A program made the translations under genes and the position numbers. This document shows, piece after piece, positions 42,501 through 57,500 of a DNA stretch of 64,000 nucleotides. The notes under the pieces were generated by a model. That model was not told where the DNA came from, searched no databases, and saw only the letters and a list, made by a program, of their open reading frames with translations. Each line of letters starts with the position of its first letter. Position 1 is the first letter of the stretch. The DNA comes from Heliopora coerulea (lineage: Eukaryota > Cnidaria > Anthozoa > Scleralcyonacea > Helioporidae): the NCBI GenBank assembly GCA_030142905.1, contig JASJOG010000080.1, positions 405,001 to 469,000 of the forward strand. The letters are read 5' to 3'.

Positions 42501-45500
42501 TGACATGAACTTTTCGACAGTTTCAGAACAGACTCAGTTAACTCTTACCGGCTATCTTCTTCACCAGCATTAAATAAGAGGCAAGGTTTTCAAGAACACC
42601 ACAAACGACTTGATCTTTCTTAAGTGCATTATAAACTATTTACAAAAGTCTGTAAGATGTGCAAATAAACAAAAAAAAAAACGTATTGACAAGCAAACAA
42701 ATAAATAAATAACTTAGCAAACAAATAGAAAAAAAGAAAAACAAATAGAAAAAAAGAAAAACAAATAGAAAAAAAGAAAAACAAATAGAAAAAAAGAAAA
42801 ACAAAATGAAAATAAATAAATAAATGAACAAATGAACAAATAAATAAACAAATGCCGTAGAATCCCAAAAATAGCGGCCTCCGAGAGTGGCGGCGCTTCC
42901 GAAAATACCTTGTTTCCGCCAGTTACAATGAATACAGTTGACAATGATGCTGATACTCAACAGCTGGTACTCAACACTTGACAGTATTGTTTCAGTCATC
43001 GCTTGAGTAACTTTAAATTAATAAGTTTGAAATCTCGACCCAACAAAAGTAAAGTAAAACTGTCAAAGTTGCAATGAAGTAAAAGGAGGCAAATGTGGTA
43101 AATTTTAGGCCATATATGGAGCAAAAAAACAATATTTCCGTAGTATGTTTACGTGCTTTACTACATAAAAATAACGACCTCTCGAAAGTAGCTGCTCCCC
43201 GAAGGAAGCGCCCCCTCCCGAAAGTAGCGGCTCCCAATGGCGGATAAATTCGAAAGTAACGAGGGCCGTTATTTTCGGGATTCTACGATAAACGAATAAG
43301 CAAACAAACAAACAAACAAACAAACAAACGAACTCTTATATAAATTAATCAGATCACATTCGGATAGAAATAATATACTATAGCATCTGTTGTGATCAAA
43401 TTGAGACTACTTTTCTTTTTCTTTTTTTTTTCCAAGAGCCAAATCAGATCGTTTCTACGGAAGCTTTCCAATAATATGGTTTGACCGGTGAATATGTTTA
43501 CTTTTGAAAAAGAAACGGCCATATACTCCATGAGTTTCCCACGACCCGTTTGAGCCCTGTATACGTGGGTCAACTTTTACAGGGCATGTTTTTCAAGCAT
43601 TCGTTACCATCGTAGTATAATTATCGATATGTAGTGGGTACTTTCACGAACTACTAGGCTTGACGCGGTGCGCAATAATTTTAGTTGTTTTCATCTAACC
43701 TGCAATTCTTTGACTATCATGAACGACAACAGTTTGTCCAAGCCAGTCAAACCAAAAGTATGGACGCTGTACTGCAGTTCACGAAACAACAGCAAGTTCG
43801 CCACTTCCTCTTTAGTTCTGTTATCATGTACTTCTATATAAGAGAGAAAAATCCGAAAAAGCAGGCTTAGCGCCAGTCATAGTGGTAAACATTCACTTAC
43901 ACAGAGCGTTGTCGACTCGTGTCACACTCGAGAGGCAAAATTTTGACTTGAGACTTGCGTTTGACTTAAACCTAAAAGTACTATTATTGCAACCAAACAT
44001 GCCACGAAAAGCGAGAGTAATCGGAGACAGTTTTTTATTACACAGTATTTATCCGATTTGAGAGCCTGTACCATCAGACATTGTTGATCGATAGCTTTCG
44101 TGCTTGATTACATGAAGTTAGTTGTGAATTTTCGCGTCATTTTCCCGATGGCCCATTGAACTCATTTTCGCGACAAGTAACCACGGTGTACATTCCAAAA
44201 GTGATCTCGTTTGGATTCTGCTAAGATTTGGTTTTTAACCGCAGCCGAAGTCGTTTGCCAAAATCTTAAATTCCTTAATTTGACCTTAGTGACCTTTTGT
44301 AATCGCTAGGATTTTGTGTGACTACTTGGTTTGGCAATGTAAGGGGACTTGCGACTTGACTTGAGACTTGTCCTTAAAGACTTGTGACTTGACTCAATGG
44401 ACCGAGACTTACTTGAGGCTTGAACTGAGGGACTTAAAGACAAGTTTACTTACACATACACAGATATACGTAGATATACATACACATACACATTCATACA
44501 CGTTATAAGCATAAGCAGTTGAATTTGATCCAAAAATTTTAGTAAAAACTAAATTTCCGGTCATTAACTGCCTATGCATTTTTTTCTGGTTGAAATAATG
44601 TCATTCATGTTTCTATCACAGCACAGTGACAAGAAAACTGTTTTCTATTTGTTTTATAAAACAAAGTTTTCTTGACATTTCATGACGTCATCCATTCCCT
44701 TTAAGTTAACAGTGGAAGTGCCACCGCTCCGTTCATTTATTATCTCACTGTTACGGAAAATACCATCTGGGCATGAGTTCCGAAAGAATAGTTTGGTGAA
44801 CAAGTGGTCATTCATTTCACAATATTTCACTCATTTCCTAATTAATTATGACAACAAACAATCGTCGGCCGTTTTTAATTTGTTTTCTGCCAAGTGCTTT
44901 ATTCTCGCGTTTCGTTTTATGCTATACACCTCCCGCAGGGAGAAGTTAAAAAGTTTTACGTCCACTTCAAGATGGCGGATACTTACCGTGAGAGCCTGAG
45001 AACTATTCTCACGCGCGTTATGTTACAGTTCAACATGTCTTCTCACCTAAGATCCAGGTTAGGATTAGAATTAGGGTTAGGATTAGGATTACGATTAGAG
45101 TTAGGGTTAGAGTTAATCCTAACCCTAGTCCTAACCGTAATCCAAACCCTAACCCTAATCATAACCCTAATCCTAACCCTAACCGTAATCCTAACCTCAA
45201 TCTCTGGCGAGAGGACAGGTTGGATTATAATATAACTCGAGCGAGAATGGTTCTCAGGCTCACACGGTTAGTATCCGCCATCTTGAAGTGGGCGTAAAAA
45301 AAGCTTTGCCGCTGCGCTGGCTGTGCTACGATGGTCTTCCTCCAGGTGTTTCAGTTGACCTAGCTATTATTTTAGAACTACCAGTAACTAGAGGGTTTTT
45401 TTCCAAAATTTGAAACATCCCCTTACTTCATAAACTTTTGTGTGATACAACAGCGGCCCACGGAAAAAAAAATAGTATTTTATCACACGTAAAAGATAGA

Positions 45501-48500
45501 TTATTTTTACATGAGAAGATACGATATTTTCACATGTAAAGATATTGGTTTAACGACCCAATAAGAAGTCGCGTAAGATATTTTATTAGATCAATAAGAT
45601 CTAATATTTTATAATTCGTATCTCCGTGGGGGTTTGTTGATTTCAGTTTGTTTGGCGGACGTTCATTTTCTGCGAACAAAACAACCTTTTTTGAGAGCAA
45701 AATCAATCAAAAACTATCCAGACGGCTGATCCTCATTTTAGATTGTGCGTTGGTGTTTAAGAAATAAACCAAACAATGCATGGGCGTTTGGAGATATGGA
45801 GTTTATCTTCTCGTGTGCCACAAGTGGCTATGCCATCGTGGCAGATCAAACTGAACACTCGAAGATACATTCCATATCTCCACAGCCCCATGCGTTATTC
45901 TCCATTTCAGTAGCAATCTGTTCTACAAGATAGGTCACAAATTGTAAAAAACACGAGAAAAGAATGGACACTAATAAATCAAAAGAAAAATAAATAACAA
46001 ATTGCTTCCTACTTTGGATCGATGATTCTTAGAATTTCTCTCGCAAGCCGTCCAATGAAGTTCACGGATTCATCAGCGGATGGAAATTTAGGAATTGGGA
46101 TTGACTGGTAGATGGACAGCCAGTCGTAGACCTGAAAATGATAGTTCCACAGTTTACTGGACGTTTGTTGCTTCCTCACAGCCATCGGTCACTTTGCACT
46201 AATCTACGTATCGATAAGTAACGCTTCTTTACTAACCAGTAAGTCGCGCCACGTGACTTCAGGTTAATTCACGTCACTTTATGAATACCATATTTTACCT
46301 CCCTTTAAACCCTTCACAAACGTTTTCAACATTGTAGAGCAATGTTGAACGATGTTGAAGTCAGAGATGGCCAAACGCATTCAACATATAGCACTGTCGG
46401 CAAGATCAGCATATAAATGTTGAATGCATGTTGAACAAAAATTTGAACATGCTCAAGTTTTTTTATTATTTTTCAACATCGTCCAACATCGTTCAACAAC
46501 GTTCACCATCATTCAACATGGGTGGCCAAACGTGTTCCACATGTTGCATGCGACAAGGTTGAACGATGTTCAATGAAATGTTGAAAGTCTCTGGTCAGGG
46601 CTTCACTCATCAAGCGTACCTAACCAGAACTCAGCTAAACGTATCAGTGAGCATGCGCATATGCTAGGGTCATTTATCTTTCAAGCAATTAACCATGCTC
46701 GTTGATACATTACCCACAAGTAACGAGAGTAACTTGGACCACTGGAACTTTGGAGCTCTCCTCTTACGACCATTGACCTTCCCGCACTTTGTACTTTGGA
46801 GTCTTTAAGGGATCATGTACAAAAAAGCAAGGGTACTGATCAAGTCAGGATCAGACCACTGGACTCAATTATAACTAGTTGAATAATTGCCGATCAAAAA
46901 TTGAAGTCAAAAATGGCGGACAAGGTAGCTTTTTTGATCGTCAGTTTCAGTCCTCTAAGCGATCATTTGAATGTCAGTTTGACAATGATGAGCGTCCATG
47001 TCCACCAGTTTTGGCTTTTTTTTTGACTGCGATTACTAGCTATTGTCAACTTTGCATTTACAGCAGAGTTCAGTGATTCAGACCAAAGATAAAGCTGCAG
47101 TCTCATATGAACCCTCTACCCGAACAAGGGTAAAAGACGCCTAGCCTAAACAAGGCACCCAGTTTGAACACGACACCTAGCCTGAACAGGGCACAATTTT
47201 GCTTAGGAAAAAACTACTTAAAAGGTAAAACATAAAAATCTTCCTCTCATTCAGACGCTGAGGAAATTGAACAAGTAAGGACAGTAAAATATAGTTCATA
47301 CGGTCAAACGTTTCAGCTATGATTAGAAAATGCAGGCATAAGGTTTGAAGAAAATCCGGTTACGAGCAGAACTTGTTCCTTTGGACAAGTAACGGGGAAA
47401 GCTAGGTTTTGCTATCGAGGTTTCATGTCTATATCCCGCATACATCACTTGAAAGCTGCATAAACATCAAGCCCACCTTTGTACGCAAAAAGCTGTTACA
47501 TTCTTGTTCGACGTTGTAGTTAACAATTCTTGACACCTCCTCTTGCCAGATTTTCAACCCATAAATGTTCACGTAATCTTGAATGTACTTGAAAGATCTC
47601 TTGAAAGCATCCATGCGATTTCCAAATTCTTTTAATCTAGGACAAAGCTCTGTCTGCGTGGGGTAAAACAACATTTACAATGTAATGCTTACATATCTAC
47701 CGAGACAATTACACAAAAGGTGTCAGAAATAATAACAACAGTTAAGGAGCAGTTAGGACTACATACTTTTGTTTTCGAGTTAAAAATTAAACCACGATGA
47801 AGAGCGCCAGCGACTTGATGCACAAGTTCCTTACGAATTCCATCTTCCAGCAGCTGTTTTGGATCAACCTTGAAATATAGTACCAAAATTAGCAAAAGGA
47901 ACTTTAATTTTAGATTATCCTAATTTCGGTTCACAATAAGCATTGATGTTAGTGCATACTGAGTCGCTTTAATCCACCACGGGGTATCCATAAATTCCTA
48001 CAATATTTTAAATATACAGCTTCGTTTATAGTTTTCTTTAGTGACGAAGAAATTGTTTTAAAAATGAAGAGGGAAAGTTTCTTTAGTTTGAGAACTCTGC
48101 CCAACGCTCCCACCCGTACCAGCCTCTTCCACACCACTGACCAAGGTCACGATATGATGACACGGGCAAAACTTTGGTTCCAACCACTTTCATAAAACAT
48201 AAACGTGCGGAAGCAGATCAAGTTCATAACCACATTTAAGATGGCGGCCACGCTAATAATACAGTGCTTCCATGTCATCAACGTCGTAAATACAGCAACA
48301 CTACTGGGTCTCTTTGCTGTCACAAATATTGCACATTCACCAGTATAATTTGTGCCACCATATCACCAACGCGGCACACATACAACAGAATACAAAGAAC
48401 GCACGGTCGTCAGAGTTATACCTTAATAATGCCGACTAAAGTTGTCTTCATCGTCAGGATTCCTTCTGTGAACACCGAGGTGTTGTGCGTCAGCTTTGCA

Positions 48501-51500
48501 ACCTAAAATGTTTGAAAACATCGGGCACTTCATATTCAGAAGCACAATTTCCTGCAGATCATTGTGTGTTTTCGTATTTATAAGCCTTGTAGCTCGTTAG
48601 TTTCCTTTTTAATTGGTTCTTTTCCGTTCCGTTCCTGTCCCATCTCATTCCTTCCTATCCCATCCCATCCCATCCCAACCCATCCTATCCCTTCCCTCCC
48701 CATGACACATTGTACCCTTTTTATAATTCAACCTATCCTTTCCTTCCCTTTTCTTGCTCTTTTTTCTCTTCCTCCCTCCTCTCCCAAACTCTACCCCCCT
48801 AATGTCCTTCACTCCTCTTTTTCTCTCTTTTTTTTTCTTTTCATTCATTCTCGTTCCTTTTCTGTCCTTTTTTTTCCCACTTTTTCTTTTCTCCTCTCTT
48901 CTATCCTTCTCTCCTTTTCTGTCCTTTTCTTTCCTTTCCTGTACTCTCTATTCTTTCTATTTTAGCTTTTTTAATTTTATCGTTATATCTAAAATTTAAT
49001 CACCTCTGTAGCAATTCCCCACGCCCAACGCGAACCACATAATCTCCCAGTACGTTTTCAAACAACCTTTCTCATTTTTTCCTCTTCTACTTCTTTGTTC
49101 TTTCAAAATTAGTCATAACATATAACGCTCATCAAGCTGGGCGAAATCTCGTTATTTCTCTTTCTCAAGTCTGGTGGAAACCTATAAGCAACAGGTTTTG
49201 AAGTTAGTTCAGGTAAACTGTGACTTCTTGAAAAGCGGTCACGACTAAAAAGTTTGATAACACAACAGCTAAGTCACGATTGATCACTGTACATCAATCG
49301 ACTTTTCGAGTCTTTATCCCAGAAAAGTTTCCAGGTCATTTATCTCCAGTAGCAAGACACTAGAGTTCACTTACCCGTGGGGTTCAACCGCGGAAGAGAT
49401 GGTTACTCTAATGGCAAGTGGTGTTTTTTGGCATTCGAACGTTGGAATGACAGGATTTCCCTGCTATATCAACATGACAGCGTCCCACTACCAAGTTCCA
49501 TACAGGATTTAGCATGCGACAGGTTAGGTACTCTAGCTACCAAAAGGACAAATCGGTTTAAATCTTCCAGTTAGACAGCATTACCTCTTTCATCTCGTAA
49601 CTTAGTATTTGAAGGATCTGAGCCAGAAGACCCAACATGCAAAAACAAGACAAAAAAAAAAATCACTTCAACATCACCGAAAACATAATTGAACGCACCG
49701 ACACGAGCAATATATTTCTTCACTTAAGGTGGTCTTATACAAAAAAAAGGAAATTTCTCACTTTTCTCGAAAGTTGAAATTTACGTGCATCTAGTGAGAG
49801 GGAGGGTTAGCCAGACCAAAAATACACCATTCACAGTAGAGTGGTTGTCATGGTTACCAAGCTACGTTACTCCCCGCGGGGAAAAATGGGGTTAAATTTC
49901 AAACACGATAACTAAAGAACTAATGGTGGAATGAGTCTGGAATAACTTTTAATTAAACACTTATTATATTACCTAGGAGATGAACCAAAATCATTAATCT
50001 GCTAGAAAATGCACGAAGGCAAATACTTTCTAGCACCAACCGAGTGAATGACACTAATAATGAACTTACTATGCACCTTACTGTTGGTTTTCTTTCCAGC
50101 TTTAAATAGTTTTCTTCTTCCGACGTGGCAGTTTACCTTACCTTGTAACATGTTCGTTTTGTTCCTTATTGCATCAGTTAAACATTCATTTGTCATACCA
50201 TTGTACTGATCATACTCTATTAAAAAATTAGCTTTAACCAAAAGCAACACTAATGTTCCAGGACAATTTATTACTCGAAATTTTTCAATTTAGATACCTA
50301 ATTCTCCTTAACTTTCCATGAAATCCAGCTCCAAAATTTTCCCGCCAATACTTACCGGTCCGGAATAAAAAACGTAGACCGGTCGGTCCGACATCGTACA
50401 ATCTCGACTGTTCAGCAATCAATCAGCATGAGCAATTTCGCGAGCAGCCAGAAAAACAAGCACACAGCCTGATGTTTTCTTTCACTCTCACCTTTAAGAA
50501 AGTTGATCAAAGTTTTCGCACAAGCGACGGACTTTTCTTGATCCCATTTTGCATGTTTACAGTATAACTGAAGCCAAGAAAGACAAAAGAGAGCTTTTTA
50601 TTGTCTGAAATGTTAATATTGCAGTTTTTGTTTGAGAAACGTGAGAGCTTGGATATATCTTAAGAGAGATGAATGATCGTCAAGCCCTGTACTCAGAAAA
50701 CGATTCTGAGCCCCATGAAGAACAAGAACTTATCGAGACAATCAGAACCTGTTGCGGTGGTGACCTGTAAGAGTGCTTAACGTGAGCGAACGAGAGAGTT
50801 GGAAAAGGTTAAGACAAGAGGTATGCTTGTGGTACAGTGGTAGCACACTTGCCCCTCGCCGCTGTAACCATGGTTCAATTCTGGCTCTGTGCAATTATCT
50901 CATTAAAGGTACCTTGATCACATGTGAGGAGAGTTTAGTCCAGTTTCATCCTACTGAGCATCGTAGATTTTCTCCGGGTACTTCGGTTTTTTCATACAAT
51001 AACACTGGACTCATGAGGGGTGACCCTCAATGGACTTCTAGGCAGAACAGCTTAGCTTATCGAGTTAACCACTATAACCATATAACTCGCAGGTAAATTA
51101 TGTTTTTCGCGCATTCTGATTGGTTCCTCTATCTCGGAATAACCTGGACTATTCACCTCCGAGCAAAACAAGATGGCGTCCTGTTTTGTTTTAGTTAAGA
51201 AGAAATTTTTTTGAATAAACGAAACTGACGTTCCGTCAAATTGTTTTAAAAATTAAAAAAAAATATGACTGAAAACAATTATGCAAGGTATATGCTTAAA
51301 AATTATTCACCTCAGTGTCGGTGAATAATTATCAATAAATAAATCTTGATGTCATTAAATCCTGGTTCTTCTCCACTAACATCAAGCCCAAACCTAACGT
51401 TCTGATGAGCTTATGCGTTCGAACGTCTTAAATACTCGGTCATGCAAACATCTTCCGGAATCATTTCATTTATTTCATTTAAACTCTTTTTCCACGGTTG

Positions 51501-54500
51501 TAAATGTTTTCAAAGCTTAATCAAACAAAATTAAAGTGAAAAATCTTGTAAAAGAGCTGAAATTCACGTGCAAAATTGCTCTCCATGGGCGGCCCAGTGA
51601 AGTCGATTTCCATATCTGGAATGCTAACTCCCAGTCATTTGCTCGGGCAAAAAGTGAAACCAAGATGGCCGCCCATTGAGGGAAATTTTGTACGTCAGTT
51701 TCAGTCCTCTTCTCGGTCTTGTACGTCAGTTCCACTCCTTTACACGACATTAATCTTCAGTTTCACGTTGGTTCGGCTTCGAAAACATTCAAAACCATGG
51801 AAAAAGTGCAAAAACGAATTATTACTGGACCAGTTTACGTATTCGTGTGTTTAAAAGGATTCGTTATTGCCGTGTGGCATAAGAACCGTCCTAAATTGTC
51901 CAAAGATGGTAAAATGACGGGGAAAAAAAAAAAATGACGTGCACTTAGTAGTTTCCTCAAATAATTCTTTTCGAGACCGTTTTATGAGGTTTCTCGTCAG
52001 TTTGGTAAATTATTTTCGTGAAAATATATAACCTGTAACTCGGTTTGATTTTGTCGAATTATATTTCAAATTCTTAAACTCATTTTTATCTTTTGAAGAC
52101 ATGTTTTGCGTTTAATTTCAAAGACGTTGCGCGGGAGACTAAAGGTAACGTACAAGCCCGCGTAGGGGACTGAAACTGACGTGCAAAATTGCCCTCCATG
52201 GGCGGCCATCTTGGCTTCACGTTCTCCAAGGCCAATGATTGCAAGTTTACGTCCCAGTTCGGGTTCACCAGCAAACGCGATTCCCATCTATGGAATGCTA
52301 ACTGGCCAATGAAATGTCAAGCCAAGATAGCCGTCCATGGAGGGCAATGCACGGTTTTGTACGTCAGTTCTAGCCCTTTACACGACTTTAATCTTCAGGG
52401 TTTGTTTGGTTGGGCTAAGAATATATTCACAAATACGCAAAATGTGTTCAAACAAAATATCACGGAAACTTTTTTATATAATCGAGTATATAAAAGGATT
52501 CAAAACTGCTGTGCGGCCTAAGAAGTGTGCCAAATTGTCTACACATGGTAAACTAACGGTAAAAAGAGGACGTACACTTGGTAGTTTCCTAAAGTAATTT
52601 ATCATGACTGTTTTATCAGGTTTCTCGTTAGTCTGCCAATTTATTTTCGTGAAAATATATAATCTGAAACTCGACATGATTTTATCGAACTATATTTGAG
52701 GTTCTTAAACTTACTTCTGTCTTTTGAAGACATATTTAGTATATTTTGAAACAAATATCACTCACGAAGTTGGAGACTGAAACTGACGTACAAGACTGTG
52801 TAGGTGACTGAAACTGACGTACAAATTTGCCCACTATGGGTGGCCAACTTGGCTTCACATTTCATTGACCAGTTAGCATTCCAGATATAGAAATCGAGTT
52901 CACTGGAGTTCTCTGACTGATCCTACTTGAACTCACCGTTCTTCTGCACTCTGGTCAGCGGTTTTGCACTAGAGAATACGTCAGCCAGCTCGTCTATCCT
53001 GTCCACGCTCTCCTTCTTATTCTTTTCCCACTTGTCTTGCTTCTCGGCGAGCATTTTCTTGAAAAGCTGTTAAGGCAACAAAAGGGAAATTAACGTTCAC
53101 GTTCGTCAGCTCCGCCCAACAATTTTTAATCGTGCAAGGAAGGGTTGAATTTTTCAAAAATTTCTCGCAACACTTTAATGCTTAATTCTGACCATGCAAA
53201 TTGTTAAGCTTTAAGACAAAATCCAGTTCAACAAAGTCAAGCTACTTCAACGTGATGAAAAAAAAAGAAATAGCGAGCGTTTTGTTTTTTTTTTTTTTTT
53301 AGATATTCCGTACACAAGCATAGTACCAAGTGTCTGAATCACATTTTTCAAACAGAAAATAAAAACTGTTACGTATTTGTGCGATAAAATTAGACTGAAC
53401 CACCACTGAAAGTGGCGAGCACAAGTAATTTACTCGCCATGGCGGGTGCTAATAGCATTTGGCGTGTAAAAATAAATCTTTGCTCTGCAAAAGCGAGTTT
53501 GCAACAACGAGATGAAATCTGATGAATACTTCAAAACTATTGCGACTACTGTTGGTGGCATCTCTGCGGAATTACCGCAGATGAAAAAATGTTCTATACC
53601 AACTTAAGATTTACACACTGAGTGGCCAGACAGTCTTCAACAGAGTAAGGAAGATGAAGGATATTGAATTGACCAAACATGACTGCAGTCCACGGGTCTA
53701 CCTTATCGCATATAGTTCTATTTTATTTTTTTTTGCTAAGTTTTGGGTTCTTCCTTACTAATAAACAATTATTGGATGAGGCTGAATATGATATCATGAA
53801 TTAACCAGACCGAGGTCAATGTTATCTGCCAAAGCCGACGGCTGAGGCGGATAACATTGACCTCGGTCTGGACAATTCTTGATATTATGCTTAAGCCGAA
53901 TCCAATAATTGTTTTATCATACATTCAAAACAGCGATAGACGCAAGAAAAGAGTTTCATCTTGCTTTCTTGTCTCGGCATAAAAACGTTTTGAAATCGCT
54001 GCCAATTCTACGGCATTCTGCGGATACTGTATTTTTTTGTAGTGAAGATACTCATCAAAGAGGTTTTTGAATCCTTTTGTAGCCTTTCTGGTGCATTCAC
54101 CGTATTACTCCGATATTAATTTAGCTATGCCGTCTTCGTCTACTGAGGTAAATCTACTGCCGGCCATTTTTGCTGTTTTGTAATTTTCGCGGCCTTGAGG
54201 TGGTGACGTCATCGGTGCCCAATAATTTTTTTTTTGGACTGCTCCGTCTAATAGTTAACGATAATCGGTAGAAATGACATCACTGCATCTGGACATTGAG
54301 AATTATCTAGTGAACGTCGACCAACAAGAAAGTAAGAAACAAGAATGAAGTTTGAATGTATAATAATTTTATTTACTTAAATCTAAAAGCATAACATCAT
54401 AAAATGAAAAAATGTAGTCATTCTGTCTGCTTTTCATGTTCTTTTTTATTTCCATACTAATAAGCGCAAGTAATATGTAATTAACTGTTCTTTGCCAACC

Positions 54501-57500
54501 TGCGGCAAGCATGTCATTTATGTTGCTTTGGCTGGTAACTTTTTAACCCTGGGTGGTAAAATTTTTGAGCCACTAGCCAAACTCACGTGAGGCTAAAATA
54601 CTGACTTTCAGGGCTGTGAACAAGCACCATGAACTTCTGTTCGCTTTCGGCGACAAAATTTCCCATGTTTGGATCAGGGTATCCAAACATGGATAACAAC
54701 CAATCAGAGTTCGCGAACGAGTCACATTATTTTATAAACTGGCCTCTTTGACGACGTATTCAAATTGGGCTGTGTTCAGGAGCATATCAAACCAATGACT
54801 TGGGTTGTAGCCACTGTCACGACTGGCACGACAACGCTTGTTGGTTTCCGAAACTTAAATAAAATAAAATAAAATAAAAATGATTAAAGCTAAAACTGGG
54901 GGTTCGCATCATACAATCACCATACTTTTCACGCCAGCCCGCATGCTGTGGATATAGGGCCGTAGTTGACCCATTTGGATTGGGGGGTGTCCAGCTTAAT
55001 TTGCCCGAACATTATATACTTTCAAAAATTGCCCGAATTTAATTTGACGGATATTCAATAAATATATGGTGTACGCTCGCTTCCTCAGCCCCAATATGTA
55101 AATTAAATATAAACTAGTAACCAAAATGGATTTTCACCAACTTTACCTTATCAAATTTTGCCCGAACTACTATTTTTTTGCCTGGATTTTCTATTTTTTC
55201 ACAAACTTTGGGGGGTGTAACACGCACACACATACTCACACACCCCCAATAAACTACGCAGCTGCTATTTTCCCTTTCGTAAATGGTCTTTGCCATCCTA
55301 ATGTTTTCGGTTTCCCCAAGTACACCTTGAGGACCGTCACTGAATCTTGAGATGTTTTATAAATTTCCAATTTTGACGACGGTCAACTGAGCCTCCAGGC
55401 CCTGTGTAGTGGTTCGTGAAACCAATAGCGACCGATACCAAGAGGGTTCGAATTCGAGCCAAAACCGAGTTTTTCTACTTATATATATTGTTTTATTTGC
55501 GTTCAAAATGTTGGGGGTTTTTTCATTTTTATTTCTTCCCCTTTTTTACGTTTCAGTGTTTTATTTTCTTCGAGTTTTCATATAGTCAAAATGTTAAAAT
55601 TAAAGTAATAAACTAAAACGACTGGTGGTCAAGTTAGGGTTTAAGCGAAGCGGGAAACCCGCTAATGGGACGGTTAGGATAGGGTTTCGGTTTGGGTTAG
55701 GTGAACCAGATAATCCGACGTCGAATTTGAAGTCAAGAAAAGAAAACAGGCGAAAGAATTTGAGTTTTTTTTTGTTTATGCGACTTGGTGGAGTCAGGGA
55801 GCGGAGGGTACACTAGGGGAACCCGAAAACATTAGAATGGCAAAGACCGTTTACAAAAGGGATGCCTCCTACGCCGCTGTGTGGATAGACTCCAACGTGT
55901 AGGAATTCCGTCTTGAACAAGCAATTGACGCTGTAGCATTATATGTTTGAGATCTGAACCGAAGCGACGAACATGGATTTCACTTACTACTAAACAATTG
56001 TGCACCAAAGGCGAAGTTAAAAAACAGAAGTTAAAAAGGCAGGCTGTGTTGTCCTGGTGGTACAATGATAGTGTACCTGTCTTACACCACGTCCTACGAC
56101 CAGGGTTCGGTTCTGACTCGGTGCAGTTTTCTGATTAAAGTTACCTTGGGGTCACACGCGAGAAGGGTGTGGTCCAGTTTGATTCTACCAAGCATCACAG
56201 GTTTTCTCCGGGTACTCCTATTTCATCCTGTAGTAACACTGGATCAATGGGAGGTGGCCCTTACTGGACCTCTAGGGAGAACAGCTTATGTAGCCGATAG
56301 AGTTATCCAGTACAAATAAAGACAGTTGACGTTTGTGGAAGTGACTAACGTTTCGACGGCCTCAGTGGCGGTTTTCTTAACTTGAGGCTGATGATGACCG
56401 CCGCTGAAGCCGTCAAAATGTCAGTCACTTCACCAACACCAACCGTCTTTCTCAAGACTACTCTAACATGGACTATCAACTTTCACAAACATCTAACGAT
56501 ACTCCCACGTTCAAACCATTTTCTTTATAAATACAGACACTTTACAATCATAAATAGCTACGGCAAAAAAACTAGACCAACCTCCCTCACTGGTATGCAA
56601 CATGACCCAACGTAATGTCATGTTGCAGTCACGAATATAGTTCATCAGTTTGGGAATACTATCCAACACATACTCTTCCGTGAGAAAACCTTCCTCGAGA
56701 AACTTAAAAACCTACAAAAAATAAAACATCTTAATGACATAAACTATCAAACTAGAGCAAAGAAGATTTGCAGGACGACTGCAAAGTCAGAAGTACCTGG
56801 GCGTTGAGTTTTTGAACATTTCCGATGTGTCTCACTGCCTGTAATGCAAGAGCGACAGCACATATTGAATATTTCGAGTTGCTTTCTAAATGATATGATA
56901 TTCATTCTTAAGACTTTAGATACCATGCTATATATTCGTAAAGCATTTTCTTAAGATATCTAAACAATAAGTTGATCCAATTTATCAACAGAAGAGTGAG
57001 CTTCCTTAACGGCCTTAGCTTTCTTTTCCTTAACATGTTGTTACAACGTTACATAGGGTCGACAATTATACACATAGAAAACGCTGGGCTAAACAAACAT
57101 CCGAATGAGCTTCCACAAAAGTCGTGACACATTAGAAAAATTAGGTATTAAAACTTTAGAAGAAAGATGGAAAAATCGAAGGAATAAATAGATGCAAGGA
57201 GTGATTAGCGGTAGTTTTTCTGACATTATTACTGAACTTTTCAAAACTTGCAACAACACCAAATACAGCTTAACAAGCAACAATTTCTTCATGCTGTCTA
57301 AGCCTAACTCGAATTATACGAAACAAAGTTTAAGCTACTCGGGTACTAAACTTAATTCAAATTACATGAAACAAAGTTTAAGCTACTCGGGTACCATAAC
57401 CTGGAATCAATTGTACAATCACAGTGGAAGAAAAAGTTATTAACATATATTCTTCCAAGATGCAAAATTTTCCATAACAAGTAAGTTAATGTACTTAAGT

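Noticed and set aside
42629..42999. Phe/Leu-rich ORFs at 42.6-43.0 kb
   Set aside because: They are translations of A-rich simple repeats and part of a MITE.
45052..45205. Chromosome end or true telomere
   Set aside because: Repeats are degenerate, inverted against each other and enclosed by transposon-like arms.
48564..48999. Ser/Phe/Leu-rich ORFs at 48.6-49.0 kb
   Set aside because: They are translations of a pyrimidine-rich low-complexity tract.
55400..55485. tRNA gene
   Set aside because: Box-like words are present, but a cloverleaf with paired acceptor stem could not be drawn.
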